DNA from: Spirochaetales bacterium Spiro_04
GTDB lineage: Bacteria > Spirochaetota > Spirochaetia > Sphaerochaetales > Sphaerochaetaceae
Direction: 5' to 3'
Length of the DNA stretch: 34,646 bases
NCBI GenBank assembly: GCA_001604325.1
Contig: LVBF01000001.1
Coordinates: 1-34,646, forward strand
The position numbers and the translations under genes were made by a program. Positions 17,911-25,828 of the stretch are shown here, in pieces (positions within the stretch are counted from its first letter, which is position 1; each line of letters starts with the position of its first letter). The notes beneath the pieces were generated by a model, which saw only the letters and a program-made list of their open reading frames with translations, was not told the origin of the DNA and did no database searches.

Positions 17911-18633
17911 TCAGAGATGCTCCTTGCAAAAGCGTTGAAAATCATGAAAGCTCCCGCTCCTCAGGCCCTCGATGCTGGCCCCCCTGCCATTGATGAGGCA
18001 ATCGGTGACGAGGTAGGTACTCATGCCGAGCTGGAGGGCCACCATATCCTCATCCACGTCGTTGCCGACCATCAGGCACTCCTCGGCCTTCCGGCCGATC
18101 TCTTCAAGCAGGTCCTCGTAGTAGGAGAGGTGGGGTTTGGTATAGCGGCACCTCTCATAGGTCGTGATGGTCTTGAAGTGAGCGGGCTCAAGACCCGCCC
18201 AGCGTATGCGCTCATGGGTAGCCTGCCACGGAAAGAGCGGGGCGGTGGCCAAGACCAGCTCATAGCCTTTGTCATCCAGGTATTCAACCACCTCGATGGC
18301 ACGTTCGCTTCTCGTCGCCGCACGCTCCAGCTGATTGAATTCCCCACGATAGAAGGAAGTGAAGCGGGCATTGAAAGACTCGCTGTCAATGCCACTGACT
18401 GCAGAGAACGCGCGATCGAAACGCTCTTTGTTGGTCGACGTGCCCTCGCCCTCAAAGATCATCGCCTTCATCCCGGCGAACATGCCTTCAATGGCCGCCT
18501 CCACCTCGTAGCCAAGGGACGCACAGTGCTTGCCAAAGAGGTCGAAATAGCCGTGTATGAACGCGTCATGGTCGAGGGGCAGAAGCGTTCCGTCCAGATC
18601 GAAGAGGATGGTGGTGATGGCACTGAAATTCAT
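17911..18633 (-). CDS. HAD-superfamily hydrolase
   Basis: MNFSAITTILFDLDGTLLPLD (motif I DxDGT), VLATAPLFP (motif II), KPHLSYYEDLL ... CLMVGNDVDEDM (motifs III/IV). Confidence 0.92.
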   Translation of the reverse strand: MNFSAITTILFDLDGTLLPLDHDAFIHGYFDLFGKHCASLGYEVEAAIEGMFAGMKAMIFEGEGTSTNKERFDRAFSAVSGIDSESFNARFTSFYRGEFNQLERAATRSERAIEVVEYLDDKGYELVLATAPLFPWQATHERIRWAGLEPAHFKTITTYERCRYTKPHLSYYEDLLEEIGRKAEECLMVGNDVDEDMVALQLGMSTYLVTDCLINGRGASIEGLRSGSFHDFQRFCKEHL

Positions 18634-18742
18634 CCCCTGATGGTAGGATAATAGCGGGGAAGGGTCAACCAAGGGTTAGGAGGCCGCGTTCACGGCATCC
18701 TGCACGATTGAAGGAGCACACAATACAGATACAGCATACCTG

Positions 18743-19828
18743 TTACCCAAAATCATACAGTTTTTTCTCTTCTGCATAGAGGTGATAAGAGAGATGTGCA
18801 TCCCGTTGCAGCCGTCCGATCAGGATGAACGGTGGCAGATCAAGCGTTGCTGAAAACCGCCGGATGCTCTCCAACGAAAAATCTCCGGCGTGGACAAATT
18901 GAGTATACGAGACGGCGTTGATCAGTACATTCGACGCGTATCGATCAGCGTCCCACTCCCCTCTATCGTCCAAGGATTCATAATCGATGAGTCTGTCGTT
19001 CATGTCGTTGTTGATGATATGTCCGATTTCATGGAAAAACGTAAACCAAAAAATGTCGGCAAACCGCCGTCTATTGGTCATGACCAAACTCAGGGTAGCA
19101 TCTGCATGCTTCTGTATAACCCCTTGTACTGGTGCCCCTTTGAAGTACCTGACGATTGAGAAACGGATCCCGCACTCACCGAGATGCTCCTTGAGAGCTA
19201 ATTCAATCTCGTCAGCCTCTTTGAACATGAGTTTCTTAAACTCTGGTATTTTGCGTTTCAGCGCGTTGATGTCCAACACGGGGGCAACCTGTTGCCCAGC
19301 GGTAATCAACTCACTCATCCTCAGCCACGTGAACAACACATATGGCTCGGTGTGAGGAGCAGTTGCCAAGCGATACGCCCCTGCTCGGGCCATATCTGGG
19401 ATTCTTACAAGATTACTGAGATTCAACAATCGTCGTAGTTCAATCACCAGAAATGAATCAAACGCCTGCCGATCCAAGAGCCCAAGACTCTTCAAATAGT
19501 CGATAATGACATGAATCTTCCGCACAATAGCAAGCTCATCTTGTGAGATGTTGTTCATCTCTTTTATTTCTGAGACTTCCATATCGTAATTTGCCTGTAA
19601 ATTAATCCAAAACCCAGAGCGAATGCCCAAGGCATATTCAAGCTTTTTGGCAAATCCAACTGATATTGCTTTCTGCCCGCGTATGACCTTACTCACATGT
19701 GTTTCGCTGACATCGGTTCGTATTGCCAGCTCCTTCTGGCTCATCTGTCTTTCATCCAGAATCTCTTTTATGGTCTCTCCCGGGTGAATGATGAATTCAC
19801 GGGATAATCCATTCAATTTTGGTGCCAT
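18743..19828 (-). CDS. HigA-type XRE antitoxin fused to ImmA/IrrE-family metallopeptidase domain
   Basis: N-terminal HTH (HPGETIKEILDERQMSQKELAIRTDVSETHVSKVIRGQKAIS) and C-terminal HExxH peptidase motif (FFHEIGHIINND ... EWDADRYASN). Confidence 0.9.
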   Translation of the reverse strand: MAPKLNGLSREFIIHPGETIKEILDERQMSQKELAIRTDVSETHVSKVIRGQKAISVGFAKKLEYALGIRSGFWINLQANYDMEVSEIKEMNNISQDELAIVRKIHVIIDYLKSLGLLDRQAFDSFLVIELRRLLNLSNLVRIPDMARAGAYRLATAPHTEPYVLFTWLRMSELITAGQQVAPVLDINALKRKIPEFKKLMFKEADEIELALKEHLGECGIRFSIVRYFKGAPVQGVIQKHADATLSLVMTNRRRFADIFWFTFFHEIGHIINNDMNDRLIDYESLDDRGEWDADRYASNVLINAVSYTQFVHAGDFSLESIRRFSATLDLPPFILIGRLQRDAHLSYHLYAEEKKLYDFG

Positions 19829-20144
19829 GATAGTCCACTACCCCTTCTATTGTTATTGTCTTACATTTTCCTAATGAAACGGAATCGAGCTGTTCAACTC
19901 CGGGTTTGACGATAAGGCGAATATTCCCCGTCACGCTGATTCCGTACCTTCCTTTAAGATTTGCGGCCAGTTGATGTGGCTTTCCCAATCCGAGACTGAG
20001 AAAATCGAGAAACGTATCGGCTGCCCGTAATTGGTCAAAGCGCCTTTTCACCGCTTTGGCCATATCCATACCTCTTTTCTTCCCCATCAAGCCAAAGTCC
20101 ATGAAATATCTGCTCACTGCCTTGTTGGCATACTCGATTTCCAC
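19797..20144 (-). CDS. HigB/RelE-type toxin-like protein (GTG start)
   Basis: 115 aa; MEIEYANKAVSRYF...KRRFDQLRAADTFLDFLSLGLGKPHQLAANLKGRYGISVTGNIRLIVKP, HigB-like; overlaps the antitoxin ORF by 32 nt. Confidence 0.8.
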   Translation of the reverse strand: MEIEYANKAVSRYFMDFGLMGKKRGMDMAKAVKRRFDQLRAADTFLDFLSLGLGKPHQLAANLKGRYGISVTGNIRLIVKPGVEQLDSVSLGKCKTITIEGVVDYHGTKIEWIIP

Positions 20145-20176
20145 ACTACAAATCCAATGTCCATATTATCATTTAA

Positions 20177-20196
20177 AATTAACCAATTGGTTAATT
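20177..20196. promoter_or_regulatory. 20-bp perfect palindrome, candidate TA operator
   Basis: AATTAACCAATTGGTTAATT, self-complementary over all 20 bp, 33 bp upstream of the toxin start. Possible -35 TTGAAT / -10 TTAAAT (minus strand) flank it. Confidence 0.6.
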
Positions 20197-20339
20197 CAAT
20201 CCTATTACATTCTTTTGAATCATGCAAGCAGAATCTCGAACAGGTCGAGCTCAGACGTACGCACCGATAGTCCTGAACGTACAATCCGAGATGAAAGATG
20301 TCGTGAGTTGGGTGCTGATTTGAACGCATCGCACCAGAA

Positions 20340-20379
20340 AAGAAAAACCCCCAGGGAAAAGGAGGTTAAACCCTGGGGG
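20340..20379 (-). terminator. Rho-independent terminator (minus strand)
   Basis: Minus strand CCCCCAGGG - TTTAACCTCCTTTT - CCCTGGGGG followed by TTTTTCTTTTC. Confidence 0.85.
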
Positions 20380-20394
20380 AACAAAAGGAGGTTA
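20357..20394 (-). repeat. Duplicated 12-mer AAAAGGAGGTTA (plus strand; TAACCTCCTTTT on the transcript)
   Basis: Copies at 20357-20368 (terminator loop) and 20383-20394 (just 5' of the terminator in the transcript). Confidence 0.9.
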
Positions 20395-20459
20395 GAAAAA
20401 TCCGATTTCGTTGCCGGCCAACCTATGGAAGGCAGCATGTCGTTCTCTTTCTGAATCAG

Positions 20460-20488
20460 ACAGTACCGAAACGAGGAAAAAACGTCAA
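20460..20488 (-). promoter_or_regulatory. Candidate promoter of the sRNA (TTGACG-N17-TACTGT)
   Basis: Minus strand TTGACG at 20483-20488, 17-bp spacer, TACTGT at 20460-20465. Confidence 0.5.
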
Positions 20489-20582
20489 GCAGTTTTCTTG
20501 TTTTTTTAGAAGTTTTTTCCTCTTTTTAATTACATTGTTACAACTTAGCAAAAAGGAACAAAAATTCTAAAAATCCTTCACA

Positions 20583-21923
20583 TCAATCGAAGTCAAAATT
20601 CTTCATCGAGAGCGGCTGGCGGGTGTTCTCCAGCACGTCCCGCCACAACGCCCCTTCCAAATCCACGTGGTTGCGCTTGGACACCGCCACATTGATGGGC
20701 AGGTGGATGAACCGGTTGTGCAGCTGCCCGATGAGCAGCTGGGTCTTTCCCGCCATCGCCGCATGCACCGCATGGGCGCCCAGGCGTGCGCAGTAGATTG
20801 AATCGTAGGAGTCGGCCGGTGCACTGCGGATGATGTAGGAGGGGTCGATGTACTTCACGTTCGCCTCGATGCCCTCTCTCTTGAAGTATGCGCTGATCTG
20901 TTCCTTGAGGAAGACCCCGATGTCGTGGAACTTGATGTTGCCCGAAGCATCGGTCTCGGTGCTCTTGGGCAGCAGGTCCTGCCCCGCCCCCTCGCTGACC
21001 AGCACGACGGCGTGTCCACGGTCGAGGATCCGGCGTCGAAGGTGTTCCAAGAGCCCGTTGGGTCCCTCCAAGTCGAAGGGGTTCTCCGGGATCAAGCAGA
21101 AGTTCACATCACTCTGGGCCAACGAGGTGTTGGCGGCGATGAAGCCGGACTCACGGCCCATGACCTTCACCAGACCGATACCGTGGATTGAGTTCCTCGC
21201 CTCGACGTGGGCACCCCGGACCACCGGGACGGCCATCTGCACCGCGGTGTCGACCCCGAAGGAGGATTGGATCAGGGAGAGGTCGTTGTCGACGGTCTTG
21301 GGGATCCCGATGACCGCGATCTTCAATCCCCGCTTCTTGATCTCCTCAGAGATATCATAGGCGCCGCGCAGCGTCCCATCCCCCCCGATGGTCACGAGGA
21401 TGTTGATGTTCATCTTCATCAGCGAGTCGACGATCTCCTCGACCTGCTTGCCGCCGCCGCGTGCCGAGCCGAGGATCGTGCCGCCCTTCTCCTGGATGTC
21501 GTCCACCAGATCCGGGTCGAGCGGGATGACCGGCCACGGGCTGTTCTCCAACAGCCCCTGGTAGCCGTACTGGATCCCGCTGATCCGCCTGACTCCGTAG
21601 CGATACCAGAAGCAGCGCACCACCGCCCTGATGACGTTGTTCAAACCGGGACAGATGCCGCCGCAGGTACAGATGGCCGCATGGACATGCGGGGGGTTGA
21701 AGTAGATCTTCTCCCGCGGTCCGGCAAGCTCGAGCGTCTCCTCGTGGCGCGGGATCGGGTGCCCGTTCTCATCGATGTCGGTGTCGATGCCAAAGAGGAT
21801 GTGGTCGTCATCGCTGACGTAGGCGGCCTGTCCATCGTTCTGCGTCGTGCTCATCAGGATCGGGTTGGCGATCTTCGCCTCCCCGAGGCTGGCAATGGTG
21901 AAGTCCATCTTCTCACTGTTCAT
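20583..21923 (-). CDS. pfkA: 6-phosphofructokinase, plant/trypanosome-like long form, probably ATP-dependent
   Basis: GPREKIYFNPPHVHAAICTCGGICPGLNNVIRAV, GGDGTLRGAYDI, GIPKTVDNDL, MGRESGFIA. Confidence 0.93.
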   Translation of the reverse strand: MNSEKMDFTIASLGEAKIANPILMSTTQNDGQAAYVSDDDHILFGIDTDIDENGHPIPRHEETLELAGPREKIYFNPPHVHAAICTCGGICPGLNNVIRAVVRCFWYRYGVRRISGIQYGYQGLLENSPWPVIPLDPDLVDDIQEKGGTILGSARGGGKQVEEIVDSLMKMNINILVTIGGDGTLRGAYDISEEIKKRGLKIAVIGIPKTVDNDLSLIQSSFGVDTAVQMAVPVVRGAHVEARNSIHGIGLVKVMGRESGFIAANTSLAQSDVNFCLIPENPFDLEGPNGLLEHLRRRILDRGHAVVLVSEGAGQDLLPKSTETDASGNIKFHDIGVFLKEQISAYFKREGIEANVKYIDPSYIIRSAPADSYDSIYCARLGAHAVHAAMAGKTQLLIGQLHNRFIHLPINVAVSKRNHVDLEGALWRDVLENTRQPLSMKNFDFD

Positions 21924-22302
21924 CGTCTCTCTCCTCAGTATTGTCGTATTGATCGATCAGGGCGCCAAGATCGGCCTTGAAGGCCTCATAGGAGGTCTCG
22001 GTACTCCGCTTTGCCTCTTGCTCAAAACTGCGGTAGCGTGTGATGAAGTCGTGGCCGAAGGGGGTGAGTGTCGCCCCGCTGCGCTGCGCTCCCCCCTTCT
22101 GGCGGTTGAGGACAGCGATGCCCAGCTCCCGTTCCAGGTTCTGCACCATGGCCAGTGCCTTGGTGTACGAGATGCCGAGGCTCATCGCGGCTTTGCGCAA
22201 TGAGCTGTGCTCGGCTACTTTCTCCAGGAGCCAGAGCACCCCGATGCCCATGAACTTTTCGCTCTCCTCATCAATGAGGTAGAGCTTCACCTTCAGCTCC
22301 AT
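21913..22302 (-). CDS. ModE-type (LysR-like wHTH) regulator without TOBE/Mop domain
   Basis: LLEKVAEHSSLRKAAMSLGISYTKALAMVQNLERELGIAVLNRQKGGAQRSGATLTPFG; only 129 aa. Confidence 0.85.
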   Translation of the reverse strand: MELKVKLYLIDEESEKFMGIGVLWLLEKVAEHSSLRKAAMSLGISYTKALAMVQNLERELGIAVLNRQKGGAQRSGATLTPFGHDFITRYRSFEQEAKRSTETSYEAFKADLGALIDQYDNTEERDDEQ

Positions 22303-23591
22303 ACCTCCCCTGCCGCTCGGTGGACCAAGTCCACCAGCTCCTCAATCTTATCACACTCCACCGAGCAATAGGCAAGGCGGAGGGTGACATTTGCGATGTT
22401 GATGCACCCCACCTGATAGTGCTCCAGGAGGTAGCGCCGCAATACCTCGGCACTCCCCTTGGTCTTGAACGCCATGAAGTAGCCGCTGTTGAAGGGGTAC
22501 GGAATGAGCAAGTCGTTGCCCTCGTGCTTCTTCAGCGCCCTTCTCAGTACATCATACCGCTTCTTCATCTCGCTGAACACCGCCTGCTTGTCCGCTGCAT
22601 AGCGCTTCCCGTTCTGCATCGCCTCCACCAACAACGACTGGCCGGGCTTGTCACAGTTGGAAACGGTGGAGCGGATGATGCCGAGCGTCCGTCGGTTCAG
22701 CGCATCGAGGTGTGCGTCGGTGAGCTCCTTCGAGCCGTAGGTGACGAAGCCGATGCGGAAGCCCCAGACCAGCTCCTCCTTCGTCGCGCCATCGCACTTG
22801 ACGGCGAAGATGTTCTTGTGGGCATCACAGAGGGCGGAAAAGAGGCTCTCCTTGGCCGTCTCTTCCTCGAAGAAGAGGCCGAAGTATGCGTCGTCGCTGA
22901 TGACCATCAGCTCCATCCCCTCATCGGCGAGGGTGACCAGGGCATCGACGATGGCTTGGGCGTCGCCCTTGGTCGGCGTATAGCCGGTGGGGTTGTTGGG
23001 AAAATTCAAGAGGAGGCGCGCCCGCTTGGAGGGGATCGCACGCAGCGTGGCCACCATGGCCTCGACGTTGAAGGCTCCTGTCTCGTCATAGAGGGGGAAG
23101 CTCACCATCTCCCCTCCTTGCTGGTGGACGTAGATCAACTCGTAGTTGTCCCAGGCAAGGTCGGGGACAACGAGGGTGTCGCCCGGCTGGAAGAAGAGCA
23201 TGGCGATGATCGAGAGGCCGTGGGTGAGGCCGGCGGTGACGATCGGCAGGCTGAAGCGCTTTCCTTCAAGCGACGGATTCTTCTTGATCATCTCCTCCTT
23301 CCACATCGCGCGGAGCCGCGGATCGCCGCCTCCGGGAGCGTAGGCGAAGATGTCTGCGGGCTTGAAGGACGCAGTATCGAACTTGTTGTAGATATCACTG
23401 AGGTGCATCGGCTGCCCACCACTGGTGGACATGCCGACCGTGGCATTGAAGCGCTTGGCCTGCGATCCTGCCTCGGCGGCTTGGGCTACGATGCCCTTGG
23501 GAAAGAAGATTCTTCGTCCGATGTCACTGAGCATGGAATCGACGATGGTCCCGCTCAACGCTTCATTCAGTTCGACGGCTAATGGGTGCAT
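22293..23591 (-). CDS. PLP-dependent aminotransferase class I/II
   Basis: LLLNFPNNPTGYTPT, VISDDAYFGLFFE, WGFRIGFVTYG; SD AGGAGG upstream. Confidence 0.92.
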   Translation of the reverse strand: MHPLAVELNEALSGTIVDSMLSDIGRRIFFPKGIVAQAAEAGSQAKRFNATVGMSTSGGQPMHLSDIYNKFDTASFKPADIFAYAPGGGDPRLRAMWKEEMIKKNPSLEGKRFSLPIVTAGLTHGLSIIAMLFFQPGDTLVVPDLAWDNYELIYVHQQGGEMVSFPLYDETGAFNVEAMVATLRAIPSKRARLLLNFPNNPTGYTPTKGDAQAIVDALVTLADEGMELMVISDDAYFGLFFEEETAKESLFSALCDAHKNIFAVKCDGATKEELVWGFRIGFVTYGSKELTDAHLDALNRRTLGIIRSTVSNCDKPGQSLLVEAMQNGKRYAADKQAVFSEMKKRYDVLRRALKKHEGNDLLIPYPFNSGYFMAFKTKGSAEVLRRYLLEHYQVGCINIANVTLRLAYCSVECDKIEELVDLVHRAAGEVWS

Positions 23592-23647
23592 GGCAAATCC
23601 TCCTGAGATACCATTAGTATATACATGGATTCTTAGGGAAAGTCACG

Positions 23648-25729
23648 TTAAAAGAGTTCGCCCTGCTCTTTTGGCAAGTTTTCATCCTTTTTATTGAGTA
23701 ATGAGATAAAAGTCTCCTCATCAACCACCGTCACGCCAAGCTCGATGGCACGATCGAGCTTGCTCCCTCCCCCCGATCCGGCGAGCAGGTGGGTGGTCTT
23801 CGCGGTGACTGAGCTCACGGTCCGCCCTCCCCGTCGTTCGACCTCCTCCATCGCCTTGGAGCGAGGGGTGAAGTGTTCAAAGCTGCCGGTGACGCACCAG
23901 GTCTGGCCGGAAAAGCTGTCATCGGTGGTTCGCTCCTCGTCGCCCGTCGCCTCCATCGAGAGCCCCAATTCGGCCAGCGCGCTGATCCGCCTCCGCATCG
24001 CCGCTTCGGTGAGCGAGGCGATGTACAACTCGGCGCTGCGTTCCCCGATCTGCTTGATGGAGACGAGGCGCCCGGTATCGTTGGCATCGGCGACGGCGAG
24101 GAGCTTCTCCATCGAGTCGAGGCCCGCATCGAGGAGCACCTCCACCCCCTTCTTTCCGAGCTCGGGGATGCCCAACGAGACCAGCACCGTCTTGAAGGGG
24201 CGCGAGAGGCTCTCACGCACCCCCTCCTTGATGAGGGCGATCTTCTTCTCTCCGAAGCCCGGCGCTCCAGAGAGCGTCGCATCGTAGTCGATGCGGTAGA
24301 TGTCGTCGATGTCAGTGAGGACGCCCAACTCCATGAGGAAAGCGATGGTCTCCGGGCCGTAGTTCTCGATATCCATGCCCCCCTTGCCGGCGAAGAACTC
24401 GATGCGGCCGCGCACCTGGGCGGGGCAGTCGGCATTGGGACAGAAGGTGTGCGCCCCACTCTTGACCAGGGGGGTAGCGCAGACCGGACAGTGGGCGGGA
24501 AGATGCCAGAGCCCCCCTCCCTCTCCCTTCTCCAGCACCCGCTCGACCGCGGGGATCACATCGCCACGGCGCGAAATCTCCACCGTGTCGCCCACCCCCA
24601 GCTCGAGCATCGAGATGTAGTCCTGGTTGTGCAGCGTGACGTTGCTGATCACGGAGCCGGCGAGCTGCACCGGCCTCAGGCGGGCCACCGGGGTGACGCG
24701 TCCGCTGCGCCCGACCTGTACGTCGATCGCCTCCACCACCGTCTCCGCCTGCGGGGACTCGAACTTGTAGGCCATCGCCCAGCGGGGGTGGTGGCCGGTG
24801 TACCCCAGCTTCTCGCGCGCCTCGAGGGAGTTGACCTTCGCCACGAGGCCGTCGATCTCATAGGAGAGGGAGGCCCGCTGCGCCGTCTCCTCCTCGATGA
24901 ACGAGGCGAGGTCGGAAAAACTTCCGCTGGAGCCCGCCACATCGGCCGCCTGCAGCTCTGAGGCAGCCATCTCCCGGTCGGTGTGGAAGTAGGCGAGGTT
25001 CTTGTTGAGCCGGAATCCCCATGCGGAGAGCTGGCTGAGGATTTCGAGGTGGGTCTGCTGCCCCCCCTCCCAGAACCCCTCGTAGACGAAGATCTGGAGC
25101 GGGATTTTCGCGACCTCACGACTCTTGTTGCGCCGGATGGTGCCGGCGGCGAGGTTGCGGGGGTTGGCGTAGGGAATCTCCATCTCAGCGTTGATCTTGT
25201 CGAAGGAGGGCTTAGGCAGGTAGATCTCTCCCCGCACCGCCACCGAGGCGGTCGTGGGAATCGAGAGGGGCACGCTCGCGATGGTCTTCACGTTCTCGGT
25301 CACATCGTTGCCGATGAAGCCGTTGCCCCGCGTAAGGGCGCGGTCGAGCAGACCGTCTTCGTAGTAGAGGACGATCGAGATGCCGTCGATCTTCTCCTCG
25401 ATGACGATGCCGACCTCCTTCTCCCCCTTCTTTTCGGTCTTCTCAATCCACGAGAGCAGCTCGGAGGCGCTATACGATTTGTCCAAGCTGAGCACCGGGA
25501 TGGTGTGTTCGCGCTCGGCGAGCGAGGTGTCGAGGTCGCTGCCCACCCGCTGTGTCGGGCTGTCCGCCTCCCGCAGTTCCGGGTGGGACGTTTCCAAGGC
25601 GACCAGGCGGTCGAAGAGGCGGTCGTATTCGAGGTCGCTGACCTGGCTGTGTCCATCGATATAGTAGGAGCGCTGGTATTCGGTGAGGAGGGCGCTCAGA
25701 CGGATGATCTCTGCTTTGGCATCATGCAT
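23648..25729 (-). CDS. ligA: NAD-dependent DNA ligase LigA
   Basis: MHDAKAEIIRLSALLTEYQRSYYIDGHSQVSDLEYDRLFDRL..., active site VIEEKIDGISI, Zn finger CPVCATPLVKSGAHTFCPNADCPAQ, HhH and BRCT. ORF track extends to 25777; start at 25729 preferred. Confidence 0.98.
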   Translation of the reverse strand: MHDAKAEIIRLSALLTEYQRSYYIDGHSQVSDLEYDRLFDRLVALETSHPELREADSPTQRVGSDLDTSLAEREHTIPVLSLDKSYSASELLSWIEKTEKKGEKEVGIVIEEKIDGISIVLYYEDGLLDRALTRGNGFIGNDVTENVKTIASVPLSIPTTASVAVRGEIYLPKPSFDKINAEMEIPYANPRNLAAGTIRRNKSREVAKIPLQIFVYEGFWEGGQQTHLEILSQLSAWGFRLNKNLAYFHTDREMAASELQAADVAGSSGSFSDLASFIEEETAQRASLSYEIDGLVAKVNSLEAREKLGYTGHHPRWAMAYKFESPQAETVVEAIDVQVGRSGRVTPVARLRPVQLAGSVISNVTLHNQDYISMLELGVGDTVEISRRGDVIPAVERVLEKGEGGGLWHLPAHCPVCATPLVKSGAHTFCPNADCPAQVRGRIEFFAGKGGMDIENYGPETIAFLMELGVLTDIDDIYRIDYDATLSGAPGFGEKKIALIKEGVRESLSRPFKTVLVSLGIPELGKKGVEVLLDAGLDSMEKLLAVADANDTGRLVSIKQIGERSAELYIASLTEAAMRRRISALAELGLSMEATGDEERTTDDSFSGQTWCVTGSFEHFTPRSKAMEEVERRGGRTVSSVTAKTTHLLAGSGGGSKLDRAIELGVTVVDEETFISLLNKKDENLPKEQGELF

Positions 25730-25776
25730 GAACCAATTGTATGCGTTTGAGCACTCAGATTGCAAGAACCAACGCA

Positions 25777-25805
25777 TTGCCTTGATTGGGAGTGCATGGT
25801 ATCGT
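25777..25805 (+). promoter_or_regulatory. Candidate promoter for the XDH-like cluster (TTGCCT-N17-TATCGT)
   Basis: TTGCCT 25777-25782, 17-bp spacer, TATCGT 25800-25805. Confidence 0.4.
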
Positions 25806-25828
25806 TTGAGCTACGAACGAGGTTCATA

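Larger units (their letters stand above)
20338..20453 (-). ncRNA. Candidate small RNA with own promoter and intrinsic terminator
   Basis: Predicted transcript begins about 7 nt after the -10 TACTGT and ends in a perfect 9-bp terminator with T-run; two AACCUCCUUUU motifs; no matching CDS. Confidence 0.5.

Noticed and set aside
20305-20340. tRNA T-arm-like GTTCAAATC on minus strand
   Set aside because: T-stem does not pair and no acceptor, D or anticodon arms could be built around it.
20220-20438. 72-aa minus-strand ORF as a possible leader peptide or small protein
   Set aside because: It has a weak purine-rich SD but runs through a strong intrinsic terminator and shows no recognisable domain; considered more likely non-coding sRNA sequence.
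20410-20450. SRP RNA-like GGAAGGCAGC motif (plus strand)
   Set aside because: Only the GGAAG core resembles 4.5S RNA; the flanking symmetric loop and closing helix are absent.
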